64,000 nucleotides of DNA from Cryptomeria japonica (GCF_030272615.1 NC_081405.1:575469752-575533751); one strand, 5' to 3'; counted from the stretch's first letter, positions 1 to 11,698 are shown. Notes: generated from the sequence alone by a model not told the origin. Numbers and translations: made by a program.

Positions 1-1044
1 TTGTGAGATTACTATCTCTAAGTCTCAACCTCTATTATCTTTCTCTCCCTTACTCACACAGTCTCTCAACACACTATATCACACATGGATGTTGCCTGCT
101 CTACCACACCTTGCCGGTTATGCTCAACTGCAAGATTGTAGTTCTTCCTATAGAATCCCCTCGCCAGTATGCTTTCTCATGCATACTGCAACCTTCTTAT
201 AACTCTTTCTATATCTAGAAATCATTCTCCTTTCTCAGTCTCTCTTCTCTTCCTTTTCTTCATAACATCAACTTCTATCTTGAGTTCTCATCTCTTATCC
301 TATGATTTCCCGCTAGAAACTAATTCAAACTCTTGAGTGGTTAGGGTTTCGTCTTCCTAACATGATCTTCATGAGATCTAATCCAATGTGTCTTGGATCA
401 ATCACCCATCCTTCAAGACTGCATGTGTACACGGTTTCCATTATCCAATCCACATTTTCTGGAAATAGCAATCTCGAATATGATCTTCAACCTTGAACTC
501 TATCAACACATAAAACACTTCAGTTGTTTCCTTTTCAAGGTCTTCCTAAGTTGCATTTACTTTGCATCAATCTAAGCACCAAATACTCCCTAATCTTGCT
601 CTATCATTCTTTCTTCCTCAAGCCACAACGGTCAGTTACAATCCCGTGATTTGTGGTTGTTTTGCTAATGGCAATTATCTATTTCAATGACCCTGTCGAT
701 GGGGCTTCATCGACCAGAACATGTTTTCCACCTCTAATCCACATGGCATCACAACAATCAAGGCGTGGCCCACCAACACCAAGTTGGTTCAGCAAGCTAA
801 TACCAGTGCATCCCTTGGTCAGTTGAAACTTCTTCTTCTCTGAACTGGTAGAGCACACTATACCGGTTTCACCTCCAGTGGTTTGAGACAACTTTAACAT
901 TCTGCCTCTTCATCATAAACAAGCAACTATCCTTCAGATCGGTTTATACCTTACTGGTAAGCCTTCATTCTTCTTGCTCAATCTCATGTGAATATCCATC
1001 ATGCCGGTTAACATCAATGACAACTTAATGCCCAAATTCCAACA
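1..1044 (-). repeat. Copia-1 3' LTR (partial)
   Basis: Bases 1-1044 align with 6957-7975, the inner part of the right LTR. The shared end reads CCAACA on the plus strand (TGTTGG at the element's LTR start). About 450 bases of this LTR lie left of the window. Confidence 0.93.
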
Positions 1045-1195
1045 ATCTCCCCCTTTGGCATTGATGTCAAGTTCTCATGAGACACTGAATACCGGTACAT
1101 TTCTCCCCCTTTTACACAATGATAAAGGGTATTGTCCACTCCTCCTTTGATCCATACCAAGCTCCCCCTTTGACTGCTATCAGGTCCCCCTAAAC
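1045..1195 (-). promoter_or_regulatory. Copia-1 polypurine tract and upstream PPT-like cluster
   Basis: On the minus strand CCAAAGGGGGAGAT (1058-1045) directly abuts the LTR start, the classical plus-strand primer of plant copia elements. Further G-rich copies follow at about 1100-1114, 1161-1174 and 1182-1194, each with a CCCCC core on the plus strand. Only the first borders the LTR. Confidence 0.85.
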
Positions 1196-1467
1196 CACAG
1201 AAAGCCTTCCTAGATGGATGACACAACTCCCAACTTGTGTCAAAGATACTCAAAAGTGCTTACCGATAATGGTTTTGTGAAAACATCTGCTACTTGTTTG
1301 ACAATAGGAACATAATCCATTCTTACCTCCTATCCTTCAACCTTCTCTCTGAGAAAGTGATACTTGATAGCAATGTGCTTTGTTTTGGAATGCATGATAA
1401 TTTTCTTTTCTATGTTGATTGCACTCAAATTGTCACACCAGATGAGAATAGGATCAATGATGTCCAC
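1045..1467 (-). other. Copia-1 3' end of pol and untranslated region
   Basis: Minus-strand sequence between the RNase H remnant and the 3' LTR. The part nearest 1467 is the decayed C-terminal end of the polyprotein, broken by several stops. The rest is 3' UTR ending in the polypurine cluster. No separate gene is seen. Confidence 0.6.
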
Positions 1468-1809
1468 CTATATGTCTTTGAGAGTCTTCTTCATCCAAAG
1501 CACCTGAGAACAACATGTATCAGCAGTAATGTCCTCAACTTCAGTAGTAGATAGAGAGACTAAGTCTTGCTTCTTGGTATATCGTGAGACCAATCGGTCA
1601 CCTAGAAAGAATGCATCACTACTTGTGCTCTTTCGATCATCAATTAATCCTGCCCAGTTAGCATCAATGTATGCTTTGAAGAAAAAATCTCCTTGTTTAG
1701 GATACCACAAACCATAGTTGAGTGTTCCTTGTAGGTACCTAAAAATTTTGCTAACAACATTCATATGTGACTGCTTTGGTGTAACTTGGAATGTGGCCAC
1801 CATGCACAC
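1468..1809 (-). pseudogene. Copia-1 RNase H domain remnant
   Basis: A 113-codon minus-strand segment matches the copia RNase H region: the 'IFRYLQGTLNYGLWY' lead-in, then 'AYIDANWAG' with its catalytic-type Asp, then a 'FFLGDRLVSR..KKQ' and 'SLSTTEVE' stretch. In this family RNase H degrades the RNA strand of the RNA/DNA hybrid during reverse transcription. It lies just downstream of RT on the same strand. The normal 'EAEY' is changed to 'EVED', and the segment is cut off from RT by stops, so it is a pseudogene. Confidence 0.85.
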
Positions 1810-2099
1810 TACCTAAACTATATCTAGTCTTGAAGCAGCTAAATATAGTAGACTTCCTATCATGGATCTGTACAAATTCTGATCTACCACCATTGATTCA
1901 TCATTTTTGTTCAATTTGCTACTGGTCACCACAAGGGTACTTACCGGTTTACAATCTACCAGTTGGAATTTATCCAGTATCTCCTTTTCATACTTGACTT
2001 GTGAGATAAAGATTCCTTTATCTTGCTATAATATCTACAAACCAAGGAAGTATGTCAGTTCACCAAGCATTGACATCTCAAATTCTTACTGCATTTGAT

Positions 2100-2660
2100 C
2101 AACAAATTCTTTGTAGAGAGTTTCCTTCTTGCCTCCAAAGATAATGTCATCTACATATACAATCACAATGATCATGTGGTTCCCATCTTTCTTTATATAT
2201 AAATTGCTATTTGCACTCCCCTTTTTGAATCCCTACTCCTTTAGGTACTGATCTAATCTTGAATTCCATGCTCTAGGAGCTTGCTTTAGACCATACATGG
2301 CCTTCTTCAACCTGCACACAAATGTCTCATCATCATGCAGCAAAAACCCTTCCGGTTGCTCCATGTACACTTCTTCTTCCAAATTTCCATTTACGAAAGC
2401 AGATTTTACGTCCATTTGATATACTTTATAACCTTTGTAAGCATATAAGGCTAGAAACATTCTAATTACTTCTAATCTAGCTACCGGTGTAAATGTTTCT
2501 TCAAATTCAATTCCCTCTACTTGAGAGTATCCTTTGCACACTAGTCTAGCTTTATGCCTAACAATCTTACTGTCTTCATTCATCTTATTTTGGTAGACCC
2601 ATTATGTGCCAATGATGTTCTTGTCTTCTGGTCTAGGAACTAAGTCCCATGTCTTGTTCT
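2100..2660 (-). pseudogene. Copia-1 reverse transcriptase remnant
   Basis: The best stretch is 2583-2233 (116 codons). It contains '[19 protein letters not shown]', the '[12 protein letters not shown]' catalytic-Asp motif, '[12 protein letters not shown]' and '[10 protein letters not shown]', all diagnostic of Ty1/copia RVT_2. The active-site YVDD lies at 2157-2146, in a different frame or after stops, followed by an 'IIFGGKKETLY' stretch. Upstream on the minus strand (2660-3035) is the usual variable linker between INT and RT. Frameshifts and stops make it inactive. Confidence 0.9.
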
Positions 2661-3035
2661 TCTCAATCTATTGCAGTTCTTCTTCCATGGCATCCATCCA
2701 TTCTTGTGTTATGCTGGCCTCATTGAATGTGTTGGGTTCAACTTCAGTCATGAGGCATAGTTTGATTTGTTTATCATTCGGGTAATTATTCTTCTAGTCT
2801 GCACAACATCACTCTTATTTCCCATAATTTTCTCTTCCAGGTGATTCAGTTGTACATATCAGTTGGGGGCCTTCTTGGATGCTACCTCTGGTTCAGTATT
2901 GGTCTGAACTTCGTTATCTTCATCAACATAGTCATCTTACTGGTTGATATCTGGTTGACATTCTTTGTGCATATCTTCATCAACTTTTACATGCACGCTC
3001 TCAACAACTCTTCTTAGTCTTTTATTGTAGCATTT

Positions 3036-3960
3036 TTAGGCCTTATTGTTGGATGAGTAACCAAGGAAGATTCCTTCATCACTCCTGGAGTCAAATCTTC
3101 CTAGACCATCCATATCTTTCTTGATAAAGAACTTGCTTCCAAATACTTTGAAGAATTTGACTGATCGCTTTCGTTCATACCACAACTCAGGTGTCATTTG
3201 GTTGTTTCTTCTTAATTGAACCCAGTTCAAAGTATATGCAGCAGTATGAACAACTTCTTTCCAATATGTGTCTGACAAACTTGCCTCATTTAACAGGGTT
3301 TTGGCCATCTCCTTGACTGTCCTGTTCTTCCTTTATACCACACCATTTTTCTATGGTTTCCTAGGAGTAGAGTATTGCTTTCTAATTCCATGTTTTTAAC
3401 ATTAGTCTTCAAATTCATTTGATGTAGACTCTCCACCCTTGTCTGATCTTAGGCATTTTAACTTGTTCCCACTTTCCTTTTCCACCATCTTCTGAAAGAT
3501 CTTGAATCTTTCAAATGCTTGTGATTTATCTTTCATAAAGGTGACCCATGTCATTCTTGAGTAGTCATCAATGAAGAGCATAAAGTATCTTTCATCGGTA
3601 AGTTCCCTTGTTCGAGTTGGACCACACAGATCTGTATGCCCAATTTCAAGTGGTCTTGAGGTGTCATGCTCCTTTGTCCTGAAACTCACTTTAGTTCGCT
3701 TACCATTTACACATTCATCACAAAATGTGTTTACCGGTTTGATGATGGGTGGAATATTCATCACACACCCCTTTTTGCTTACTCCAACTAAGTTATCAAA
3801 ATGTATGTGGCCTAATATTCAGTGCCACAACCAACTTTCATCTACTTATCCTAACATACATTGCGACTCATAGCATTCCTTCAGATTATTAACATTTCCA
3901 TCCATTCTCTTTCCTTCTGCTACAACTCTACCGATATTGTCTTTCTTTATCTGGCATCCA
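3036..3960 (-). pseudogene. Copia-1 GAG-pre-integrase and integrase remnant
   Basis: On the minus strand, 3764-3402 encodes the end of the pre-integrase zinc domain ('FCDECVNGKRTK') and the integrase core start ('HTDLCGPTRT', 'YFMLFIDDYSRMTWV', 'KCLRSDKGGE'), giving two of the DDE acidic residues. 3308-3036 carries the later part ('MAKTLLNEASLSDTYW', 'FKVFGSKFF', 'GIFLGYSSNNKA'). The stretch between them has stops. Upstream (3960-3765) the 'ESWLWH..LGHI' region of the pre-integrase domain is legible but broken. The product would join element DNA to target DNA. Confidence 0.88.
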
Positions 3961-3962
3961 GT

Positions 3963-4235
3963 TTAGTCAAAGGTGAATTTGTAACCTTTGTCACACATCT
4001 GACTCACACACAATAGATTATGCTTTAGGCCTTCCACATAATATACATCATGTGCCTTTAGTTTTCCATCAATGGTTAGAGTTCCTTTTCCCTTTATTTT
4101 GATGGAGGAATTTTCTCCAAACCTTACTGAGCCACCATTCCGGTCTTCAAGTTTAATGAATTTATTTTTGTCACCAGTCATATGGTTTGAACAACCACTA
4201 TCTACCACCCATAGAATTTTCCTTTCAGCATGCAA
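3963..4235 (-). pseudogene. Copia-1 retropepsin (aspartic protease) domain
   Basis: A 90-codon open segment reads 'WVVDSGCSNHMTGDKNKF' with the DSG catalytic triplet, then 'VRFGENSSIKIKGKG' and 'DVYYVEGLKHNLL', the standard copia protease layout. The protease cuts the Gag-Pol polyprotein. It begins directly after the multi-CCHC region and runs into the pre-integrase domain. The frame ends at a stop at 3963-3965 (TAG). Confidence 0.9.
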
Positions 4236-4239
4236 GCCA

Positions 4240-5560
4240 ATCTATACTGTGAGACTTGATTCTGCCTTTTCCTTTTCTTTCTCAACCCAAACTAGTTTGA
4301 TTTCCCTCTTCTTGTCAGCTACTATATTGAGCTCCGGTTCAATTACCAGCTCTTGATTTGGATTTGCCTTCATCTACTTGATCATTCTATTTTTGCATAA
4401 ATTTTCTATGTGTCCAAATTCTTGATAGTTATATCATTTTACATTTTCATTTAAGGGAACATCCTTAAAATATTGTCGGGTACTGGTTTATTCTTCCTAC
4501 AATGAAAAATCTTATGGCCATATCCATTATACTGATAGAACACAACATTTATATCCCAGAGTGAATTAAATGGATTTCTACTTTCATAACTCGTAGAGGG
4601 CTTATTGATTAATCTACAGTCAGTTATTTTGTTCCCAAGTTTGTTACACCTGTAATAAAAACCATGAAAGTTTGAAACATACCAATTAGGTTGTCTTGGT
4701 CCTGAATGGAACTGTGTCATTGGGGGTCTTCCCTTCCTGTTGTTGAGTCTGGTGAATCCTTCACAGTCAATTATTGAATTTCTCCTTCGGTCTGTATGTT
4801 GGAACAAGAAGTGTCACGTCTGGTTCATTGTTGTATACCGATTTGGGTGATGATTTCCAACAGCATCTGCATATGTCTTTTTATCGGTATCCTTGCCAAC
4901 AATTAATGTTTTCTTTTCTTTAACTTGAATTGAAGAGGTGAACATTACTTCTTTGCCAGATTTATCTTTGTGGGTTGAACTTTGACCTTCTTCAAAGCAT
5001 AAGCCACCGGTATCTTTGGATTGCTTTTATTTTCTCAACATCTTATCTAAGGCCCCAATGTTTCCTTCATACTTGCTCATTTTTATTTCTTCCTTTCTCT
5101 CTTCAAGCTCCTTTCTGAGTTTCACTATTTATGCTTCTAGCTCTTGATGCTCCTTTTATTTCTTTGTCAAATTAGAGGATGTGGCTTCACAAATCCTTTT
5201 AATTTCTTCAAGCTATAGTTTCAAGTCAGATATGACTTGACCGGACTCATCCAGAGACTGCTTTAAGAGATCTTGTTCATCTACTGCAACAAGCTTAACC
5301 CTCTTGAGTTATCTTCTTGTTTTACTCAATTCTTCAAGCACACTGATAAGTTCACTCTCCAGATCCACTTTAGCTTCATTATCCTCTTTTTCCTCATCTT
5401 CATTAGCTATTCTATCAAGTGCCATGGAGAGATTGACTTTTCTGTCATTCTCATGGTAATCATCTTCTAATGCATTTTCATCATCTGTTGTGTCATCCTC
5501 AATGGTATATAGGTTGTTCTAGTTCTAGTAGCCTCTCCTTCCTTGTCGGTAGTCATTTCT
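4240..5560 (-). pseudogene. Copia-1 coiled-coil and multi-CCHC region of Gag
   Basis: Minus-strand region between the first knuckle of gag and protease, in several frames with stops. About 5240-4980 encodes a Lys/Glu/Leu-rich stretch with heptad-like spacing (likely coiled coil). About 4660-4390 holds three decayed CCHC knuckles: 'CNKLGNKITDC' (His lost), 'YQYNGYGHKIFHC' (first Cys lost) and 'YQEFGHIENLC'. With the intact knuckle in gag this makes four. The same coiled-coil plus four-knuckle arrangement is ORF1 of copia-3. Confidence 0.65.
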
Positions 5561-5563
5561 TTC

Positions 5564-6433
5564 TCAATCTTTGCCAGCAGATCTTCTGAACTCTCTTGAC
5601 TCATCTCTACCAGTTTCTTTGTGAGAACAATTTGCAGCGAAGTGTCCTACCTTCCCACAGTTGAAGCATTTAAGTGGTAGCTTTCTTTTGTACTGGTAAG
5701 ATCCTATTTTTAGCTTCCTGACAAATTTTGCTACTTCTGCATCAGATTCTTCACTGGATTCTTTATGAGTAGTAGCTTTTTTCCCCTTTTTAGTGATGTT
5801 GAATGTTGCTTCTTTCCTTAAGGAAGTATCACTGGTTGTTCTCATCTCATAGGCTGTCAGAGATCCAAATAACTCATCCGTTGTAAAAGTCTTCATATCC
5901 TTGGCTTCTTCTATGGCTGCAACCTTAGTATCATATTTGGGAGTGAGAGATCTAATTATCTTCTTGACAAGAAGCTCATCTACAATCTCTTCTCCAAGTC
6001 CTCTAATAGTATTCACAATTTCATCAAATCTGTGAAGATAGTCTGCAATCTTTTCATCATCTTTCATTTTGATGCTTTCAAGTTGGCCCCTTAGTGTTTG
6101 CAGCTTGGCTTCTTTTACTTTTGCATCTCCTTCAAACAACCTTTGCAATTTGTCCCATGTCTCCTTTTCTAAAACACAATGCATGACTTTGATAGATTCA
6201 CTATCAGACAGTCCACTCAAGATAGCATGTTTTTCCTTTGCATTATTCTCATACACCTTTTTTGCATCCAGATCAGTGGGAGGAGCACTAGGAACAACAT
6301 ACCCATTCTTGACTGACATCCACACACCAGAACCAAGAGAGGAAATATAGGTCTCCATTCTTCATCTCCAAAAGGCATAGTTGGATCCACCAAACGTGGG
6401 GGCTTTTGAGGAAGCAGACTCACTTCTTTCCAT
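5564..6433 (-). pseudogene. Copia-1 gag (UBN2-type capsid plus CCHC)
   Basis: The likely start is ATG at 6433-6431 ('MERSESASSKAPTFGGSNY'), the usual copia Gag opening. An in-frame TGA follows at 6364-6362, and the rest is open from 6358 to 5564 (264 codons). It has the UBN2 features: 'LSGLSDSESIKVMHC', 'ETWDKLQRLFEGD', 'KEAKLQTLRGQLESIKM', 'IADYLHRFDEIV' and 'KIIRSLTPKYDTKV'. A perfect CCHC knuckle 'CFNCGKVGHFAANC' follows near the end. Gag forms the virus-like particle that packages element RNA. This is the best-preserved part of copia-1; only one stop interrupts it. Confidence 0.92.
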
Positions 6434-6484
6434 TATGTTCAAAGTCCAAAATTTACCCAACGTTTAAAGATAACTGAGAATGTA

Positions 6485-6498
6485 GGCTTTGATACCAA
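6485..6498 (-). other. Copia-1 primer binding site
   Basis: Minus strand TTGGTATCAAAGCC, matching the copia PBS complementary to initiator Met-tRNA. It starts four bases inside the LTR end at 6503. Confidence 0.88.
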
Positions 6499-6502
6499 TT
6501 CT

Positions 6503-7975
6503 TGAACACAAAATACCACTGAGAGGGGTGTGAATCAGTGGTTCCTAACCTTTTTCTTTTTTGATCTAACTTTAGACTATCAATTATTCACTTAACCACT
6601 AAACAGTCATACCGGTAATACAAGAAAGAAGGCCAAAGAGATCATTCACACAAAAGTAACCCACAACACCAAATTTATGAGGAAAACCCAATATGGGAAA
6701 AACCTCGGTGAGAAAAATTGTTGGAGAGTACTACTCCAATCTAGCCTCACAGGTAAAACACCGACTTACAAAGATTTAGGGCACCAACCCAAGGAGCACC
6801 AACCCCTACACCAGGATTCAACTATCTAATGTATATTGATATACTATTTGAATGCAATTAAGGCTTCTTGTTGCAAATAAATTCTGCAACTCTTTGATCA
6901 AATAACTCTTTGTTGGTTGGCAGCGTTTTCTCCTCCACTTAATCTCACATTGTCAGTTGTGAGATTACTGTCTCTGATTCTCAGCCTCTATTTTCTTTCT
7001 CTCCCTCACTCACACATTGATGCTACCTGCTCTACCACACCTTTTCCTTTCAGCTCAAATAAAAGATTGTAGTTTTGTCTATAGAATCTTGTCACTAGTA
7101 TGCTTGCTCACACACATTGCAACTTTCTTAGAACTCTTTTTATGGATATCAATCCTTCTCCTTTCAAATTCTCTTTTCTCTTCTCCTTCTTCACAATATC
7201 AACTTCTGTCTTGAGTTCTCATCTCTTATCCCATGATTTCCTGCCAGAAAGTAATTCAAACTCCTCAGTGGTTAGGGTTTCCTCTTCCCGACATGATCTT
7301 CATGAGATCCGATCCAACCTACCTTGGATTGATCACGTGTCCTTCAAGAATGCACCTATACATGATTTCCATTATCCAACACACATTTTTTGGAAATAGC
7401 AATCTCAAACACGATCTTCAACCTTGAACTCTGTTGACACATAAACCACTTCAGCTGTTTTCTTTTTGAGGTCTTCCTAAATTGGATTTCCTTTGCATCG
7501 ATCTAGGTACCAACTACTCCCCAATCATGCTCTGTCATTCTTTCTTCCTCAAGCCATAATGGTCAATTACAATCCCATGATTTGTGGTTGTTTCATTAAT
7601 GACGATTATCTATTTCAATGACCCTATCGATGGGGCTTCATCGACCACAACATGTTTTCCACCTCTGCTCTAGATGGCATCACAATAATCAAGACGTGGC
7701 CCACCGACACATAGCTGGTCCAACAAGCTCATGCCGCTACATCCCTTGGCCGGTGGAACCTTATTCTTTTGTGAACTGGTAGAGCACACTATACCAGTTT
7801 CACATCCAGTGGTTTGAGACAACTTTAACATTCTGCCTCTTCATCATAAACAAGCAGTTATCCTTCAGCCAGGTTTATGCCTTACCGATAAGCCTTCATT
7901 CTTCCTTCTCAAACTTATGTGAATATCCATCATGCTGGTTGACATCAATGACAACTTAATGCCAAAATGCCAACA
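6503..7975 (-). repeat. Copia-1 5' LTR
   Basis: A 1473-bp LTR, TGTTGG...GTTCA on the element strand. Its inner two thirds repeat at 1-1044. The conserved G-run block shared by the window's copia LTRs lies near its inner end, at about 6521-6540. A 'GGGAAAAACC' leader-like block lies near 6697-6706. Confidence 0.92.
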
Positions 7976-8568
7976 ACTCCACATAGCCTTGTTAGTTTTC
8001 CTCTTAGGTTTTCCTTAGGCCTTCAAATGAATAAAGAGAGCTCTTATACATGAAACCCTAGATCTTAGTTTTGTCTTTAGGCCAACTTAGAGATTGAATT
8101 TCCCGCAAATTTATTGAGTTTAATAATTATATTATCATAGAATTGTGTTCTCAAAATTTTGGGAAAAAAATTGAGGACCGTGTGCAAAGTGCATATGGTC
8201 AAACCAACTTTTCACCAATTTTCTAGGGCTATTAGATATGATGATATTAGAGTGAATCCAAAAGTTAGAGCTGATTTCAAGGTGTTTTGATATGTGAAAT
8301 CAGGCCTTAAAGGTCAAAATAGGATATAATTAGGGTCTATGATTTAATGAAGTAATGAAGGAATAAAAAAAAAAGGGGAACACTTAGGGTAAAGGGCCCA
8401 ATTTTATGATGTATGAAGTGATGAAATACGACTTTAGATTTAATTAAATTAATTAATTAACTGCGTAAAGAGAAATTATAATGCAAGATGCAAACACAAT
8501 AAAGGAGGTGCTAAACTAAGCGTAGAATTGTACCACCCTAGCAAGGCTGTACAATTTACGACGCTACA
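7976..8568 (-). repeat. E0 3' LTR (left copy, truncated by copia-1)
   Basis: Aligns with the right LTR from the ACTCC at 55131 onward, with a roughly 50-75-bp deletion near its left edge. Its left part should lie beyond copia-1, outside the window. Ends ACGCTACA (TGTAGC on the element strand). Confidence 0.85.
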
Positions 8569-8584
8569 TTTATCCCCCACTTTA
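8569..8584 (-). promoter_or_regulatory. E0 polypurine tract
   Basis: Minus strand TAAAGTGGGGGATAAA, directly next to the LTR start TGTAGC. This fixes the orientation of E0. Confidence 0.8.
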
Positions 8585-9910
8585 GTGGTCATATGACACT
8601 ACATGCATATGGAAGGTAATGTAAAGAGTAAACATTCATGAAAAATGATATATCCACAAGTTGTCGAACAAAGCCCCCAATGACATCTACAGTAAGCAGT
8701 TAGTAACTACATCGTACAAAACCACATGTTAGATAAAATAAAAAATTTACCTAAATGCTTACTAAGAAAGGTTATGGAAATCCAAGCGTAGCTATATTCG
8801 CCCCTTATTTCGTCTTGCTAATTTTATTGAGTTGAAACAGGGTATCATGTTTACCACATCAAATTGTGAAAGAAGATTGATGACAAATGCTCACAAGAAG
8901 ATTTGATATAATATCAAAAACTAATGGAGAATAGTTTGGTAAGAAAGAGAGCTAAACCTCAATTTGAACACAACAAAGAGTGTGTGGATTTGAGAGCTCT
9001 CAAACACAAGATGAAAGATTGAAATGGAAACAAATGCAAGAGATGTAATCCAAAAATTCAACTCCATAAAGGAAATCGGAAAAGAATGGAGAGGATTGTA
9101 ATGACATCAAAGAGAGATTTTTTATAGTAATACTCTTCTAAAGTAGGCAAGAGGTCCTCATCAGGGACATGAATGTTCATAAAATAGAAGGATTTATTAT
9201 AAAAGATACTACTCAATGAAGAAAAGAAATTGATGAATGATCAAAGACTCCAAACATAGGGGAGGATTTCCCAATTAAGGATATGTACTTAAGATACCCA
9301 TTAGGGATTCTTGTTTCAATATGAGAGAAGTAATTCAAATATGAATACACCTCTACAATCAATAAGAAATCCTTATAGAAGACACTACTTAACAAACGGA
9401 ATATTTTAATCTCAAGAAGGAGAGATGTTTGAAATCACTCTTGTCCCCAATATATAGGGAGAAGAGATGAGATGGAAATAGGCTATTATATTGCTTCCAA
9501 AAATATGATTGCATGTGAAATTGTACCATCATGAATGACAATGATCCCCCTATAAGTGAACTTCCAATCTCACAAAATTATGAGAAAAATAATAGGCATT
9601 AATGTTATTTAAAGACATAATAGATTGAATGAGGTATTTGAATATGACATGTTAAATTCTCTACTATAAATGATATTAAAAACATGTATAAGATGATGAA
9701 TGTTAGAAAGTCTTTAGAAAGAGAGAAGTTTATAGGATAAGAATAGGCCACTAAGTCATTCTTTTCTTGCACATAAGAAATTTGAGGAGAGGGATAAGTG
9801 TAATTTATTAGAGCCTTAGAAGAAGAAATTTTAGAATGAGTAGAATATAAAGTCTCATAAGAAATCTCTTGAGGAGATACATAAAGAGATTTGTTCATCA
9901 CCAAAATTTC
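8585..9910 (-). other. E0 3' non-coding region
   Basis: About 1.3 kb of AT-rich sequence between the last E0 ORF remnant and the polypurine tract. Short open stretches occur (for example 9904-9605 minus), but they show no domain and no extended frame. I see no gene. Confidence 0.5.
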
Positions 9911-10423
9911 CTAATGAGGGGGATGAGTGTTTAAAGAAGTAGAAGATGATTTAATTGAAGCAAGGTCATCATCACTACTAAATATAGCATTCACATTGAG
10001 AGATGGTCTTTTATATGCTTTGGTGGGCTTAGAAGGATTATATCCAAGTGCAAATGAAGCATCATTTATGTGTTGTTCTAAAGGAACTTTAATCTCTTGT
10101 TCATTTGCACCACAACCATTATCATCATAGCCACTCTTAGCTAAAATGTGAAAACTAGGACCGTCAAGAGATGTTGAATCAGAAAGAGATGGTTGCGCCT
10201 CATAGATATTAGTGCTATATGAATTAGAGGAAAGATTTGAAAAATCATTTGAATTAGAAGCAGCCACAAAGTGGTTACTTAGTTGCTTAGAGAAAGTGGG
10301 TTTCTTTTTAGGTTCCTTCTTATATTTATCCTTCTTAGTCTTAGATCCTTTCCAAGATACTCTATACTCTCCTAAAAAAGTAGGTTTAAAGTCTAGAGAT
10401 CCCCAATCATCATCTAAGAGCAC
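9911..10423 (-). pseudogene. E0 Lys/Ser-rich ORF, unknown function
   Basis: A 170-codon open stretch without any domain I recognise. It begins 'DDDWGSLDFKPTFLGEYRV', then a basic tract ('KGSKTKKDKYKKEPKKKP'), then Ser/Asn-rich low-complexity sequence ending 'SSSTSLNTHPPH'. It lies downstream of the retropepsin on the same strand, where an autonomous gypsy would have RT. It could be a C-terminal part of the E0 polyprotein. The visible Met is not certain to be its start, because upstream sequence (10424-10605) is open-ish in other frames with stops. Confidence 0.45.
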
Positions 10424-10605
10424 TTGTTTTGGAGAAAAGATATTCTTGGGAGGAGATTCTGATTGAGTAGAAGAATCAAGAGTACTAGAAGAAACAAGAT
10501 AATTAAGGAAATAGATGTATTTGAAGTAGGAGAATTAACAGAAGACTAGGAAGTAGCTGAACAAGGAGATCCAATTTATAATGGAGCTTCAATATTTGTA
10601 TCAGC

Positions 10606-10990
10606 TAATGAGGTGTATTTCTTATTGTTATAAATGAACTTGACTTGCCTATGCAAAGATGAGGGGACAACTTGCATTCTATGAATCCACGGTCTCCCTA
10701 ATAGAAGGTTATATGTTAAATTACCAGGCGTGACATGAATAGGTGTAGGTAAAGTAATAGGACCTACGTTAACAGGAAAGGTTATGATACCTAAATATTG
10801 TTTAGCAACATTATCAAAGCCTCAAACAGAAATAGAAGCAGGTTCAATGAGAGAACGATCCACTTTAGTCTTATCCAATAAGTCTACACCACAAACATTA
10901 AGGCCAAACCCATTGTCCACAAGGGTTCATCTTATAGCACTATTGTTAACTAGAACCACAATCATAATGGGATCATATTGATGTTATATT
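10606..10990 (-). pseudogene. E0 gypsy-type retropepsin remnant
   Basis: The minus-strand translation shows 'LVDNGFGLNVCGVDLLDK' with a D-N-G catalytic-type triplet at 10917-10909. Downstream are 'GIITFPVNVGPITLPTPIHV', 'YNLLLGRPWIHRMQVVPSSL' and 'HRQVKFIYNNKKY'. This is the retropepsin-like layout of plant Ty3/gypsy Gag-Pol (LLGRPWIH is diagnostic). The Tat gypsy in this window has the same layout at 24651-25046. At least two stops interrupt the E0 copy. Confidence 0.82.
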
Positions 10991-11009
10991 TAATGAGAAG
11001 GTAATTTAT

Positions 11010-11698
11010 CTTGTGTGAATATAATTTGAGCTTTGGGTTTTTTTGTAGGATCAATCAAAGAAGCCATGTTTTAAGGTGTCACTGCCATTGGGACATCTAA
11101 GTTTTTGAAAGCATCTTATAACATCCCATGATAAGCAGGTGGAGTTTGAACCAAATCCAAAATAGAAATCTTGGTAGGAGTAGCTTTAAGTTGTTCAATA
11201 AGATCATACTCCTTACTAAGAGTCAATGATATATGAGGTACTTGTAGAAGATTAGGTTGAGAGGGAGGAAGTGAAGTTGGGGTATCTAGAGGAGTATTAG
11301 TTTTCCTATTGTTTCTTGTGTTGTAGGTATGAGAAACCGTATGATGACTCTCTTTAGTGATTTTCTTAGCATACTCATGAGGGATCTTAGTAGGATAACC
11401 TCCTTGTATAGTAATATTAGGTTTCTTAGGAGTTCAAAAAGAATCATTAGCATAACCACCTTGAACCACTAAGATAGGCTTACATTGAGAACTTTGAGAA
11501 GGACAGGCACCCTCAACTATGAAGAGGGGTTTATTAGGTGTTTCATTAACATGTATCAAATTGATTGAAGATGGTTCAGGAATATCAAAGGTGTCCTTAT
11601 TAATTTTAGAAGAAGAATGGACAAGACTTTTGATAGAATTATTGATAGTATCTTCTTGCACTAAAATTTTATCGTGGATAAGATCAATTTTAGGAGTT
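11010..11698 (-). pseudogene. E0 Gag C-terminal region remnant
   Basis: Minus-strand segment, open at 11661-11434 ('NETPNKPLFIVEGACPSQSS') and continuing with stops through a Thr/Pro-rich stretch to 'YDLIEQLKATPTKISILDL' near 11220-11160. That last motif is the short helix block that precedes retropepsin in Tat-type gypsy polyproteins; the inner gypsy has 'YDLVEQLGKTLALISILEL' at the same place. The upstream part of this reading region lies across copia-2, at 18304-19162. Confidence 0.65.

Larger units (their letters stand above)
1..7975 (-). mobile_element. Copia-1, Ty1/copia LTR retrotransposon, cut by window start
   Basis: This is a minus-strand Ty1/copia element. The right LTR (5' LTR, 6503-7975) is complete; the left LTR (3' LTR) is visible only from window base 1 to 1044. 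Between them, on the minus strand, lie a Met-tRNA type PBS, gag with a CCHC knuckle, a coiled-coil/multi-CCHC region, retropepsin, integrase, reverse transcriptase and RNase H, in the copia order (INT before RT). A polypurine tract abuts the 3' LTR. The element sits in the left LTR of the E0 element: the five bases after 7975 (ACTCC) occur at the matching place in the uninterrupted copy near 55131, so ACTCC is the probable target duplication. The left flank lies outside the window. All reading frames are broken. Confidence 0.93.

Noticed and set aside
3-575. Short open stretches on the plus strand at the window start
   Set aside because: They lie inside the copia-1 LTR, use non-ATG starts and have no counterpart coding signal; the same positions in the other LTR copy break.
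6485-6498. tRNA-like word at the primer binding sites
   Set aside because: Only 12-14 bases complementary to a tRNA 3' end; no tRNA gene structure is present here or elsewhere in the window.
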